DNA from: Ruegeria sp. A3M17
GTDB lineage: Bacteria > Pseudomonadota > Alphaproteobacteria > Rhodobacterales > Rhodobacteraceae
Length of the DNA stretch: 64,000 bases
NCBI RefSeq assembly: GCF_003318255.1
Contig: NZ_QOCF01000028.1
Coordinates: 62,001-126,000, forward strand
Direction of reading: 5' to 3'
Part shown: in pieces, positions 1 through 8,867 of the stretch
Layout of the letters: the number at the start of each line of letters is the position of its first letter
Numbering within the stretch: the first letter of the stretch is position 1
The notes under the pieces: generated by a model
Told to the model about the DNA's origin: nothing
Databases searched by the model: none
Seen by the model: only the letters and a program-made list of their open reading frames with translations
Translations under genes and position numbers: made by a program

Positions 1-593
1 AGCCCCATCATCGCCAGATCAATCCGGTGCACCGGCAGGCCCCGTGCTGCGGCGTATTCCGGGTCAAAGGCGACCATAGTCATCGGGCGCCGAATGATCA
101 TGACCAGCAACAATGTCGCTGCTCCGCCAATCGCAATGACCAGCGCATCCGCCCACAGCATCCCTGCGGTCGAGCCCAGCAGGAACCCTTCCAGCCCGGC
201 CTGACGACCGACGCCCATAGTCTGGATCACGGTCAACAGCACAATGCCAAGACCGAAGAACACCGACAGGATGGCACCAATGGCGGCATCCTCGGCCAGT
301 CGTGTGTGGCGTGTCAGCCAGTTCATGCAAAGCAAACCGACCCAGGCCGACACGGCCGATCCGGCCAGCAGACCGATCAGGTTGCGCCCATCGCCGCCAA
401 GGGCGACCAAAACCATGAACCCGAGGCAGACGCCGGGCAGAGTCGCGTGGCTGATTGCGTCGCTGACCAGCGCGCGTTTGCGCAGGAACAGAAACGTGCC
501 GGTCACACCAGCGGATATACCCAGCAAGGTCGCACCAATCGCGACCAGCGTGGCGTTATAACCCAGCTGCAGGGTCAGAGCATCCCAAAGCAT
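1..593 (-). CDS. metal ABC transporter permease (ABC-3 family), 3' part outside window
   Basis: Membrane permease of a manganese/zinc-type ABC importer. The visible 197 codons begin MLWDALTLQLGYNATLV and run off the window's left edge, so the C-terminus is missing. The protein is a string of hydrophobic segments, and the loop with TFLFLRKRALVSDAISH, which contacts the ATPase in the ABC-3 family, is present near residue 35-50. The ATG at 593 lies three bases after the stop of the ATPase gene, so the two are co-transcribed with the binding protein upstream. Metal specificity cannot be read from the permease. The operon as a whole looks more like a Mn system (SitABCD/MntABC) than a Zn one, because of the binding protein's ligands and the operator sequence. 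A second permease could follow outside the window. Confidence 0.85.
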   Translation of the reverse strand, partial: MLWDALTLQLGYNATLVAIGATLLGISAGVTGTFLFLRKRALVSDAISHATLPGVCLGFMVLVALGGDGRNLIGLLAGSAVSAWVGLLCMNWLTRHTRLAEDAAIGAILSVFFGLGIVLLTVIQTMGVGRQAGLEGFLLGSTAGMLWADALVIAIGGAATLLLVMIIRRPMTMVAFDPEYAAARGLPVHRIDLAMMG

Positions 594-596
594 GAT

Positions 597-1400
597 TTAC
601 CCCAATGCGCGTGAAATCTGGTCGATCTGCGCAGTGGCCAGACGGCCGCCATACGCCGATTGCAGGGTTTCGGCGGTAAAGGCCTCGGCCACAGTTCCCT
701 CGGCCACTTTGCGGGTATTGATCAGGAATACATGGTCGAAGTAATCGGTTACGGTGGCCAGATCGTGATGAACGACAACAACGGTCCTGCCCGCCTCTTT
801 CAGCGACTTCAGCACTGCGATAATTGCTTTCTCCGTCGCGGCATCGACACCGGCAAAGGGTTCATCCAACAGATAAAGATCAGCATCCTGCGCCAGAGCA
901 CGGGCAAGAAAAACGCGCTGTTGCTGGCCACCGGACAATTGACCAATCTGACGATCGGCAAAATCGCGCATCCCGACCCGGTTAAGACAGTCCATGGCCC
1001 GGGACATATGCCGGGCACGGACACGACCCAGCAAGCCCAGCTCACGGGACAGACCCATCAACACAACATCAATCACGCGCGTCGGAAAATCCCAGTCGAC
1101 GCTTGCGCGTTGCGGCACATAGGCAATTCGTGCACGCTGTTTCTCCAGCGGTTCACCAAAGACGGACACCTGCCCGGACAGGGGCGAAACGATGCCCAGC
1201 GCCGCCTTCAGAAGCGTAGACTTCCCCGCCCCGTTCGGGCCGATGATCGCCGTCATCGCGCCGGGTTGCACGGTCATATCCACCGAAAACACGGCAGGTT
1301 TCTGACCGTATGAGACAGTCAGACCGCGAATGGCCAGCGGGCAGTCCTTTGTAATTTTTTCAGCAACCGAAGCACCCTGATGCGCAGCCAGCGACAGCAT
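597..1400 (-). CDS. metal ABC transporter ATP-binding protein (Mn/Zn type)
   Basis: ATPase subunit that drives import of a divalent metal through the neighbouring permease. The 267-residue product has a Walker A motif GPNGAGKST (about residues 53-61), the ABC signature LSGGQQQR, Walker B LYLLDEP and the switch histidine VVHHD. The sequence YVPQRASVDWDFP around the Q-loop is typical of MntB/SitB-type ATPases. The start at 1400 follows the binding-protein stop by three bases and has only a weak GGGGT ribosome site; translation is probably coupled. The first 18 residues are not part of the ABC fold, so a slightly later start is possible. Confidence 0.9.
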   Translation of the reverse strand: MLSLAAHQGASVAEKITKDCPLAIRGLTVSYGQKPAVFSVDMTVQPGAMTAIIGPNGAGKSTLLKAALGIVSPLSGQVSVFGEPLEKQRARIAYVPQRASVDWDFPTRVIDVVLMGLSRELGLLGRVRARHMSRAMDCLNRVGMRDFADRQIGQLSGGQQQRVFLARALAQDADLYLLDEPFAGVDAATEKAIIAVLKSLKEAGRTVVVVHHDLATVTDYFDHVFLINTRKVAEGTVAEAFTAETLQSAYGGRLATAQIDQISRALG

Positions 1401-1403
1401 CGT

Positions 1404-2369
1404 TCAAGACCCCGCCGACAATTTGCCGTTCATGCCGCGTTCGGGCACGTCTGCGCCCAGCGCTCCGGCGATCACAGAGATGTTGTGATCCAGCATACCG
1501 ATATAGGTGCCCTCGTAGGTGCCCGGTTCTCCCATAGCGTCGGAATACAGCTCTCCGCCGATGCCAACATCATGATCTTTGGCCGCAGCACCCTCAATCA
1601 GCGCGCGCATGGACCGATCAGAAACCGAGCTTTCCACGAAGACTGCCGTCAGCTGCTGATCCACCAAGGTATCGACCAGCTCGCCAATCCGGTTCAGACC
1701 GGCTTCGGACTGGGTCGAGATGCCCTGAATGCCAAGCACCTCATAGCCGTATTCCTCACCGAAATAGCCAAAGGCGTCGTGCGCCGTCACAAGCACACGG
1801 TTGTTTTCCGGCACCTCGGCCAGCACTTGTTTGCCGTAGGCCTCCAACTGATCGATTTCAGCCAGAAAGGCCTGCGTGTTGGCCGCGAAGGCATCCGCAG
1901 CCTCGGGGCGCGCGTCTGTCAGGGCTTTTTGAACCTCGACCACCACATCGCGCCAAACGGCCGGGCTCATCCATACATGCGGATCATACTTGTCGGCATA
2001 ATCGTCATGCGCACGCAGCTTGGACTTATCGACGCCCTCGGCAACAGCCACAACCGGGCGTTTGCGCCCAAGATCATGGAAAAAGTTCTCCATCTGCGCC
2101 TCAAGGTAAAGACCGTGCCACAGGATCAGATCGGCGCGGGTCATCGCAACGATATCGCTGCGGGTCTGACGATAGGCATGCGGGTCGACGCCCGGGCCCA
2201 TCAGGCCTTTGACCTCAACCTGATCGCCACCGATCTGACGTGCCGCATCAGCGATCATGCCCGTGGTTGCGACCACTTTCAGCGGTGCCTCGGCCCAGGC
2301 TGAGACCGGCAAAGCGGCGGCAAAAGCCAAAGCCGCAAGAAAACTACGACGAATCATTTCTGACCCCAT
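1404..2369 (-). CDS. metal ABC transporter substrate-binding protein (TroA/PsaA-like, probably Mn)
   Basis: Periplasmic metal-binding protein of the ABC importer (321 residues). An N-terminal signal peptide ends near ALPVSAWA. Motifs of the cluster A-I family are visible: VDPHAY and DPHVW supply two histidines, FVESSVSDR a glutamate and LYSDAMG an aspartate. A His-His-Glu-Asp set is the one known for Mn-binding PsaA/TroA-type proteins, whereas Zn-specific ZnuA proteins usually have three histidines and a His-rich loop, which is absent here. The start at 2369 is chosen because AGAGGA lies eight bases upstream; an internal ATG at 2357 (MIRRSF) is the alternative. The gene heads the three-gene operon and its promoter region carries two Fur/Mur-like palindromes. 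Confidence 0.88.
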   Translation of the reverse strand: MGSEMIRRSFLAALAFAAALPVSAWAEAPLKVVATTGMIADAARQIGGDQVEVKGLMGPGVDPHAYRQTRSDIVAMTRADLILWHGLYLEAQMENFFHDLGRKRPVVAVAEGVDKSKLRAHDDYADKYDPHVWMSPAVWRDVVVEVQKALTDARPEAADAFAANTQAFLAEIDQLEAYGKQVLAEVPENNRVLVTAHDAFGYFGEEYGYEVLGIQGISTQSEAGLNRIGELVDTLVDQQLTAVFVESSVSDRSMRALIEGAAAKDHDVGIGGELYSDAMGEPGTYEGTYIGMLDHNISVIAGALGADVPERGMNGKLSAGS

Positions 2370-2394
2370 TTAGGTATCCTCTTGAGAATGAATA

Positions 2395-2441
2395 TGCGAA
2401 CCATTCGCAACTAAGTCAACGCTATTGCGAATTATTCGCAA
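2395..2441. promoter_or_regulatory. two Fur/Mur-like palindromic operators upstream of the metal importer
   Basis: Two inverted repeats lie between the divergent metal importer and deoC: TGCGAA-N3-TTCGCA at 2395-2409 and TTGCGAA-N3-TTCGCAA at 2425-2441. Their centres are 31 bp apart, about three helical turns. Fur-superfamily regulators (Fur, Mur) bind palindromes of this size, and alphaproteobacterial manganese importers are commonly under Mur. They lie 26-72 bp upstream of the importer start codon, a normal repressor position. The regulator itself is not in the window. Confidence 0.75.
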
Positions 2442-2555
2442 GAAAACTCTAATTTTGTCCATTTGGTCAAAAAAAATGCGCGCGAAAGGCTGCTATGCCT
2501 TCCAATCGGCCGCAAGCCGTGCGAATTTGACGCAAACCTCCCAAAGGATGTGAAG

Positions 2556-3554
2556 ATGGAAACGCAGAGCTCAGAAAGCCCCGTGCGCACCGCGCATCTG
2601 CCGCAAGTGACCGAGCCCAGAAATCCCGGCATGGATCTTGATCTGGACTGGGTACGCGCCGTGCAGGTCAATACTTCGGCCATTGAACGCCGCGCCGCGA
2701 CCCTGCCCGGTCGTCGGTCGGTAAAAAAAGAGTATCAGGCTGCATGGCTGCTGAAAGCGGTCACCTTGATCGACCTGACCACGTTGTCAGGCGATGACAC
2801 GGTCGGACGTGTGCGCCGTCTGTGTGCCAAGGCACGGCAACCTGTTGCACCTTCGGTTCTGAAGGCGCTGGATATGCCGCCTATCACAACCGGGGCCGTT
2901 TGCGTCTATCACGACATGATCGAAACCGCCGTGGACGCGCTGCACGGTACCGGCATCCCTGTAGCCGCGGTTTCCACCGGCTTCCCGGCAGGTCTGTCGC
3001 CATTCCATCTGCGCGTGGCCGAGATAGAAGAAAGTGTGAAAGCCGGTGCCGAAGAAATCGACATCGTGATTTCCCGCCGCCATGTACTGTCTGGCGACTG
3101 GCAAGCCTTGTATGACGAGATGAAGGCGTTCCGTGTGGCCTGCGGTGATGCGCATGTCAAAGCCATTCTCGCCACCGGTGAACTGGGAAGCCTGCGCAAT
3201 GTCGCGCGTGCCTCGCTGGTCTGCATGATGGCCGGGGCGGATTTCATCAAGACCTCGACCGGCAAGGAAAGCGTCAACGCCACCTTGCCTGTTTCGCTGG
3301 TCATGATCCGCGCGATCCGCGACTATTATGACCGCACCGGATACCGGGTCGGCTATAAACCGGCGGGCGGCATATCCAAGGCCAAGGACGCGCTGGTATA
3401 TTTGTCGCTGATCAAGGACGAACTGGGCGACCGCTGGCTGGAGCCGGACCTGTTCCGTTTTGGCGCGTCGTCCTTGTTGGGCGATATCGAGCGGCAGTTG
3501 GAACACTATGTAACTGGCGCATACTCCGCCGGTTACCGTCACTCCATGGGCTGA
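2556..3554 (+). CDS. deoC: deoxyribose-phosphate aldolase
   Basis: Cleaves 2-deoxyribose 5-phosphate to glyceraldehyde 3-phosphate and acetaldehyde in deoxynucleoside catabolism. The 332-residue protein has the DeoC barrel: LIDLTTLSGDDT, the strand with AEEIDIVISR, the Schiff-base segment ADFIKTSTGKESVNAT (lysine in FIKTSTGK) and the second lysine in VGYKPAGGIS. The ATG at 2556 is preferred over one at 2463, because AAAGGA sits seven bases upstream and the family begins around METQ. Its N-terminal extension of about 70 residues makes it longer than E. coli DeoC (about 259), which is normal for the long bacterial/eukaryotic DeoC type. The next gene, an aldehyde dehydrogenase, starts 11 bp downstream and could oxidise the acetaldehyde released. 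Confidence 0.95.
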   Translation: METQSSESPVRTAHLPQVTEPRNPGMDLDLDWVRAVQVNTSAIERRAATLPGRRSVKKEYQAAWLLKAVTLIDLTTLSGDDTVGRVRRLCAKARQPVAPSVLKALDMPPITTGAVCVYHDMIETAVDALHGTGIPVAAVSTGFPAGLSPFHLRVAEIEESVKAGAEEIDIVISRRHVLSGDWQALYDEMKAFRVACGDAHVKAILATGELGSLRNVARASLVCMMAGADFIKTSTGKESVNATLPVSLVMIRAIRDYYDRTGYRVGYKPAGGISKAKDALVYLSLIKDELGDRWLEPDLFRFGASSLLGDIERQLEHYVTGAYSAGYRHSMG

Positions 3555-3565
3555 GGACAAAAACA

Positions 3566-5899
3566 ATGACAGTCAAAGAGATATTCGAAACCATGGATTA
3601 CGGCCCCGCCCCCGAAAGTGCCGCCGAGGCTCTGGCCTGGCTGGTCGATCAGGGCGACAAGTTCGGCCACTATATCGATGGTGCGTTCACCAAACCCGGC
3701 AAAGGGTTCGACAGCCGCAACCCGGCGACCGGAGAGGTCTTGGCCAAGCTGACGCAGGCCAAACAGGCCGATGTGGAGGCTGCCGTTTCTGCCGCCCGCA
3801 AGGCACAACCGAAGTGGGAGAAGCTGGGCGGCGCAGGCCGCGCGCGGTACCTCTATGCCATCGCGCGCCTGTTGCAGAAGCATTCGAGGTTATTTGCGGT
3901 GCTTGAGAGCCTCGACAACGGCAAACCGATCCGGGAATCGCGTGACATCGACATCCCGCTGGCGCAGCGTCATTTCTACTACCACGCGGGCATGGCGCAG
4001 CTGATGCAAAGCGAACTGCCCGATGCTGAGGCGTTGGGCGTCTGCGGGCAGATCATTCCGTGGAACTTCCCGCTGCTGATGCTGTCGTGGAAGATTGCCC
4101 CGGCCTTAGCCATGGGCAACACGGTGGTTTTAAAACCTGCCGAGTACACCTCGCTGACAGCCCTGTTGTTCGCCGATATCTGCACTCAAGCTGCATTGCC
4201 GAAAGGTGTGGTCAACATCGTCACCGGTGACGGCGCGGTGGGTGAGATGATCGTGAACTCGGACGTCGACAAGATCGCCTTTACGGGCTCGACTGTTGTT
4301 GGCCGCCGTATCCGTGAAGCGACCGCAGGGTCGGGCAAGGAATTGACGTTGGAGCTGGGTGGTAAGTCGGCTTACATCGTCTTTGACGACGCTGATATCG
4401 ACAGTGCTATCGAAGGTTTGGTCGATGCGATCTGGTTCAATCAGGGTCAGGTTTGCTGCGCAGGGTCCCGCTTGCTGGTCCAAGAAGGCATCGCGGACCG
4501 TTTCCACGAGAAGCTGCGCGCCCGGATGGACTCGCTGCGCATCGGCGATCCGCTGGATAAGTGCATCGATGTGGGCGCGGTTGTAGACCCTGTCCAACTG
4601 CAAACCATCAAGAGCATGGTCGAAAGCAACACCGCCGGTCACGTGCACCAAGCGGCATGCGATCTGCCGGCGAACGGGTGTTATTACCCGCCGACACTGA
4701 TCTCGGGCCTCGAGACATCCGACCCGCTGATGCAGGAAGAGATCTTTGGCCCGGTTCTTGTGTCGTCAACCTTCCGCACGCCGGAAGAGGCGGTCGAACT
4801 GGCCAACAACACCCGTTACGGGCTGGCGGCGACGGTCTGGACCGAGAACGTGAACCTCGCACTGGATATCGCGCCCAAGCTGGTTGCGGGTGTGGTCTGG
4901 GTCAACGCCACCAATCTGTTCGATGCGGCCGCTGGCTTTGGCGGTGTGCGCGAAAGCGGCTTTGGTCGCGAAGGCGGTTGGGAAGGACTGACGGCCTATA
5001 CCAGGCTCAAGGGCAAGGCCAAGCCGCTGGCCAAGGTCGATGCGGCCACCGGCGAAGGTGCTCCGGTCGATCCGATTGACCGCACTGCCAAGATGTATGT
5101 CGGCGGCAAGCAGGCGCGGCCTGACAGCGGCTATTCTAAACCTGTCTGGGGCAAGTCAGGTCTATTGGGCCATGTGGGGGTTGGTAATCGCAAGGATGTG
5201 CGCAACGCGGTTGAGGCCGCGGCAGGTGCCAAAGGTTGGTCCAAGACCACCGGTCACTTGCGGGCTCAGATCCTTTATTACATTGGTGAAAACCTCTCGG
5301 CCCGTGCCGATGAATTCGCTGCGCGTATCGACGCCATGACCGGCAAGAAGGACGGCGCGAAAGAGGTCGAAGCCTCAATTCAGCGCCTGTTCACCGCCGC
5401 CGCTTGGGCCGACAAGTATGACGGTCAGGTGCACGGCGTTCCGATCCGTGGCGTGGCGATTGCCATGAAGGAATCCGTTGGCGTCATCGGTGCGCTATGC
5501 GCGGATGAGGCACCTCTGCTGGGTCTGGTCTCGGCCATGGCCCCGGCGATTGCGATGGGCAACCGGACGGTTCTGGTGGCCTCAGAGCCCTACCCTTTGG
5601 CAGCGACTGATTTCTACCAGATCCTTGAGACATCTGACGTCCCCGCTGGCGTGGTCAACATCCTGACCGGCAGCCACGCGGAACTGGCGAAACCGCTGGC
5701 TTCGCACCTGAACGTGGATGCGGTCTGGTCGTTCTCGTCCACCGACCTGTCGAAGGAGATCGAGGTCGTCTCGGCCGGGAACCTGAAACGGACCTGGGTG
5801 AATAACGCGACGGCAATCGATTGGGGCGTGGACCATTCCCGCCGCTTCCTGCAGGCTGCGACCGAAGTCAAAAACATCTGGGTGCCCTACGGCGAGTAG
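3566..5899 (+). CDS. two-domain aldehyde dehydrogenase, ALDH16 type
   Basis: NAD(P)-dependent aldehyde dehydrogenase of 777 residues made of two consecutive ALDH folds. The first (about residues 30-490) is complete: [24 protein letters not shown] with the general base Glu263 and the catalytic loop GQVCCAGSR with Cys297. The second (about 505-777) keeps Rossmann-like segments ([27 protein letters not shown]) but shows no catalytic Cys motif or ELGGK, so it looks structural. This arrangement is the one described for ALDH16, whose bacterial members were studied from Rhodobacteraceae. Its position directly behind deoC and ahead of an SDR suggests it oxidises acetaldehyde or another short aldehyde from deoxyribose breakdown. 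The substrate is inferred, not shown. Confidence 0.9.
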   Translation: MTVKEIFETMDYGPAPESAAEALAWLVDQGDKFGHYIDGAFTKPGKGFDSRNPATGEVLAKLTQAKQADVEAAVSAARKAQPKWEKLGGAGRARYLYAIARLLQKHSRLFAVLESLDNGKPIRESRDIDIPLAQRHFYYHAGMAQLMQSELPDAEALGVCGQIIPWNFPLLMLSWKIAPALAMGNTVVLKPAEYTSLTALLFADICTQAALPKGVVNIVTGDGAVGEMIVNSDVDKIAFTGSTVVGRRIREATAGSGKELTLELGGKSAYIVFDDADIDSAIEGLVDAIWFNQGQVCCAGSRLLVQEGIADRFHEKLRARMDSLRIGDPLDKCIDVGAVVDPVQLQTIKSMVESNTAGHVHQAACDLPANGCYYPPTLISGLETSDPLMQEEIFGPVLVSSTFRTPEEAVELANNTRYGLAATVWTENVNLALDIAPKLVAGVVWVNATNLFDAAAGFGGVRESGFGREGGWEGLTAYTRLKGKAKPLAKVDAATGEGAPVDPIDRTAKMYVGGKQARPDSGYSKPVWGKSGLLGHVGVGNRKDVRNAVEAAAGAKGWSKTTGHLRAQILYYIGENLSARADEFAARIDAMTGKKDGAKEVEASIQRLFTAAAWADKYDGQVHGVPIRGVAIAMKESVGVIGALCADEAPLLGLVSAMAPAIAMGNRTVLVASEPYPLAATDFYQILETSDVPAGVVNILTGSHAELAKPLASHLNVDAVWSFSSTDLSKEIEVVSAGNLKRTWVNNATAIDWGVDHSRRFLQAATEVKNIWVPYGE

Positions 5900-5923
5900 G
5901 GCTCCCCGCCAAGGGAGGCCTAC

Positions 5924-6739
5924 ATGGACTTTTCAGGAAAAACCGTCGTCGTCATCGGCGGAACCAGCGGTATCAATCGCGGCATTGCCGAGGCTTTTGC
6001 GGCCTCGGGTGCCAAGCTGGCGGTCGCCAGCCGATCGCAGGAAAAGGTCGATGACACCGTTTCTGCGCTGAAAGCTGCAGGGGCACAAGACGCCATCGGC
6101 GCGGCCTTTGACGTACGCGACCCAGAGGCCGTGACAGACGGGCTGAAACAGTTCCACGACGCGCTCGGTGACTTCGACGTGCTGGTATCGGGCGCGGCGG
6201 GCAACTTCCCGGCATTGGCGGCCGAAATGTCAGTCAATGCCTTCAAGACCGTGATCGATATCGACCTGATGGGCACGATCCACGTGATGAAGGGGGCCTA
6301 TCCTTTCCTCAAACGTCCGGGTGCCAGCATCATCAACATTTCGGCCCCGCAATCCTACCTGCCTTACGAAGGCCAGGCCCATGTCTGTGCCGCCAAGGCA
6401 GGCGTGGATCAGATCACCCGCACCCTGTCGATGGAATGGGGTGTCGAAGGCATCCGCGTGAACTCGGTCGTGCCCGGTTTCATCGAAGGCACCGAAGGGG
6501 CGAAACGTCTGGCCCCCACGCCAGATGCCGGAGAGGCGCTGCGCAAGGATGTCCCATTGGGTCGCTGGGGTCAGCCGCAGGACGTCGCGAATGCCTGTAT
6601 GTTCCTAAGCTCCGATCTGGCCAGCTACATCAGCGGCACGGTTTTGGCCGTGGACGGCGCGCTGTACCAGCGTGGTTCGGGCAAGTTCGGCCAGATGATG
6701 GGGCAAATGTTGCGCGCGCAGGCGAAAGCACGCTCATAA
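5924..6739 (+). CDS. SDR oxidoreductase, 2,4-dienoyl-CoA/enoyl-CoA reductase-like
   Basis: Short-chain dehydrogenase of 271 residues with a Rossmann N-terminus (VIGGTSGINRGIAEAFA), an NAG-like segment SGAAGNFPA and the C-terminal VPGFIEGTEG. At the place of the usual YxxxK it reads HVCAAKAG, so the lysine is kept and the tyrosine is missing. The same replacement is seen in mammalian peroxisomal 2,4-dienoyl-CoA reductase (DECR2), whose GTEG loop also matches. The start at 5924 has GGGAGG upstream. It follows ALDH16 by 24 bp and is probably in the deoC operon. A CoA-ester substrate is suggested by family; how that ties to deoxyribose use is unclear. Confidence 0.82.
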   Translation: MDFSGKTVVVIGGTSGINRGIAEAFAASGAKLAVASRSQEKVDDTVSALKAAGAQDAIGAAFDVRDPEAVTDGLKQFHDALGDFDVLVSGAAGNFPALAAEMSVNAFKTVIDIDLMGTIHVMKGAYPFLKRPGASIINISAPQSYLPYEGQAHVCAAKAGVDQITRTLSMEWGVEGIRVNSVVPGFIEGTEGAKRLAPTPDAGEALRKDVPLGRWGQPQDVANACMFLSSDLASYISGTVLAVDGALYQRGSGKFGQMMGQMLRAQAKARS

Positions 6740-6824
6740 CGGCCATTAACCTGTGAAATTGTTCATTTACGGCTTCACGGGATTGACGCAGCGTAAAGTC
6801 CATTCATTGAGGGTGGGTCCTGGC

Positions 6825-7556
6825 ATGCTGAATAGTCCATTTGAGTTCACCGAACTTGTCGAACTGGCCACGATGGTCGGCGTGGCCGGGGCTGGCCTTT
6901 ACATTCTGAACTACTTTTTACTGCAAATCGGTATAGTCCGAGGCAATGGCGTGCTCTACCCGGTTCTGGTTATCGTTGCTGCAAGCTGCGTTCTGATCAG
7001 CATGGTAGAAGAATTCAATCTTGCCGGTTCGATCATACAGATGGCCTATATCGCGATCTCGGTCATCGGATTGCTGCGGGGATACCTGTCGCGGCATCTC
7101 ATTCGCTTTTCCGCAGCCGAGCGCCAGTTCATCTCGCATCATCTTGGGTCACTGAAACCGCATCACGCCCGAAAGCTATTGAACACTGCGTCGGTTCAGG
7201 AGTTCGCCAAGGGCGACATTCTGATCGAAGAAGCCAGAACAACAGATTTCCTTGGCTATCTCCTGAGCGGGCGAACAACCATCCTACAAAATGGTCAGGT
7301 CATCAATATTTGCGGCTCGGACGAGACACTGGGAGAGCTGACGTTCGGCCTTGGTTTGCCCGCAACGGCCACCGTCATCGCCTCGGAACCGACAACCTGC
7401 CTGGTGTTCGACAATTACCGTCTGTCGCGCCTGCTGCGCCGGAACCGGCTTATCGACGACGCGTTGAAAGCCGCGCATTTCAGGCATGCGCGGCAAAAGC
7501 TACTGAGCAGCAACAAGCATACGCTTCGGGCACAGAAACAGCCCGTCGCGGCCTGA
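6825..7556 (+). CDS. membrane protein with degenerate cyclic-nucleotide-binding-like domain
   Basis: Predicted inner-membrane protein of 243 residues: an N-terminal part with about three hydrophobic segments (AGAGLYILNYFLLQIGI, YPVLVIVAASCVLISMV, YIAISVIGLLRGY), then a cytoplasmic cNMP-binding-like fold from about residue 115. The fold has the LSGRTTILQNGQVI strand pair and LGELTFGLGLPATATV. In true cAMP sites this cassette contains Arg before the SATV-like strand; here Ala-Thr stands in its place, so classical phosphate binding is unlikely. The architecture resembles Popeye/CBU_0592-like proteins. The start is uncertain: the ATG at 6825 gives the cleanest first membrane segment, and an in-frame codon at 6753 would add 24 polar residues. 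It converges with the M16 operon, seven bases apart. Confidence 0.7.
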   Translation: MLNSPFEFTELVELATMVGVAGAGLYILNYFLLQIGIVRGNGVLYPVLVIVAASCVLISMVEEFNLAGSIIQMAYIAISVIGLLRGYLSRHLIRFSAAERQFISHHLGSLKPHHARKLLNTASVQEFAKGDILIEEARTTDFLGYLLSGRTTILQNGQVINICGSDETLGELTFGLGLPATATVIASEPTTCLVFDNYRLSRLLRRNRLIDDALKAAHFRHARQKLLSSNKHTLRAQKQPVAA

Positions 7557-7562
7557 ACGGGT

Positions 7563-8867
7563 TTAGCCGTCCAGACCCTCGGGCTTGCCGACTATGGTGA
7601 AATGAAGCCCGTCAGGGTCCAGCAATTCGCTGGCGACCCGGTTGATCTCTTCCAGCGTGATCGCATTCACCTTGTCGTTACGGGTGGCAATATAGTCGAT
7701 AGGAAGATCTTCCATCTGCATCCCGACCATGATCCCCGCGATCTGGCCGTTACCGTCGAACCTTAGCGGGTAAGCGCCCGTCAGATAGGTTTTGGCATCG
7801 TCCAATTCTTTCTGGGTTACACCTTCCGACGCAGCCCGAGCCCACTCGTCGCGGATCACCTCGACCGCTTCGGCAATGCGATCATTGCTGGACGACACGG
7901 ACCCCAGATAGACCGACGCCAGGTCCTTGGGCACCAGATAAGTGCCGATACCATACGTCAAGCCACGCTTCTCTCTCACTTCCTGCATCAGGCGGCTTTC
8001 AAATCCGCCCCCACCAAGGATGTGGTTCAGGATGAAGGCGGCAAAGAAATCGGGATCATCGCGGTCAATGCCGGCATGTCCGAACAGGGCCACAGATTGC
8101 GGCGTGTCGAACTCGACAACGCTGACGCCACCGGGAATGGACACATTGGCACGTTCCGGGATCGGCTTACCTGTTTCCGGCAGGTCGGCCAGCAATTTAT
8201 CCAGCAACACGCCCAGCTCTTCGGGGGTGATGTCACCCACTGCGCCTACATACATCCGGTCTTGGACAAAGACATCCTGATAGGCGGTGACCACATCATC
8301 GCGCGTCAGGGCGGTCACGCTTTCGATCGTGCCCTTACCTTCAGTGCCGTAAGGGTGGTCGCCATAGGCCATTTGGGCAAAGTTACGACCCGCAATGTCA
8401 TTCGGGTCGGTTTGATCGGATTTAAGGCCGGACAGCACCTGCGCCTTTACCCGGTCCACCGCATCCTGATCAAAGCGCGGCTCGTGAATGGTGGTGCGCA
8501 GCAGGTCGATCACATCATCCCGGTTTTCGGTCAGGAACTGCGCGGTGATCGACACCGTGTCATCGGTTGCACTGTACCGGAACGAGGCCGCCAGCGATTC
8601 CAGCTCACGCGCATAGGTGCGGGCATCCATGTCACCTGCACCTTCTTCGACAAGACCGCTCATAAGGTAGACCGCACCCCGTTTATTCGGGTCATCCAGC
8701 GATGTGCCGCCGCGGAAACGTAACTCTAGCGCGGTGAAGGGGATCGAGTGATCCTCGACCAGCCACGCGGTGATACCACCAGGAGAGGTGACCTCTTTGA
8801 TCTCGATATCGGCCCACGCAGGCAGAGCGACAACGAACGCGATCAGGGTTGCGAATATCCGTTTCAT
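7563..8867 (-). CDS. M16 (insulinase) family protein, inactive subunit
   Basis: Periplasmic M16-family protein of 434 residues with a signal peptide (MKRIFATLIAFVVALPAWA). It has the two-half clam-shell layout (PF00193-like half to about 210, PF05193-like half after it) and the typical C-terminal EKRGLTYGIG. The zinc-binding HxxEH motif is absent: the equivalent helix reads AVYLMSGLVEEG. In paired M16 peptidases one partner carries the metal and the other, catalytically silent, completes the chamber. The start overlaps the stop of the upstream, active M16 gene by four bases (ATGA), so the two are translationally coupled and probably form a heterodimer. Substrate unknown; a role in degrading periplasmic peptides is inferred. 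Confidence 0.9.
   Translation of the reverse strand: MKRIFATLIAFVVALPAWADIEIKEVTSPGGITAWLVEDHSIPFTALELRFRGGTSLDDPNKRGAVYLMSGLVEEGAGDMDARTYARELESLAASFRYSATDDTVSITAQFLTENRDDVIDLLRTTIHEPRFDQDAVDRVKAQVLSGLKSDQTDPNDIAGRNFAQMAYGDHPYGTEGKGTIESVTALTRDDVVTAYQDVFVQDRMYVGAVGDITPEELGVLLDKLLADLPETGKPIPERANVSIPGGVSVVEFDTPQSVALFGHAGIDRDDPDFFAAFILNHILGGGGFESRLMQEVREKRGLTYGIGTYLVPKDLASVYLGSVSSSNDRIAEAVEVIRDEWARAASEGVTQKELDDAKTYLTGAYPLRFDGNGQIAGIMVGMQMEDLPIDYIATRNDKVNAITLEEINRVASELLDPDGLHFTIVGKPEGLDG

Noticed and set aside
27-614. Plus-strand open frame at the left edge
   Set aside because: The minus strand encodes a clear ABC-3 permease with a proper start at 593.
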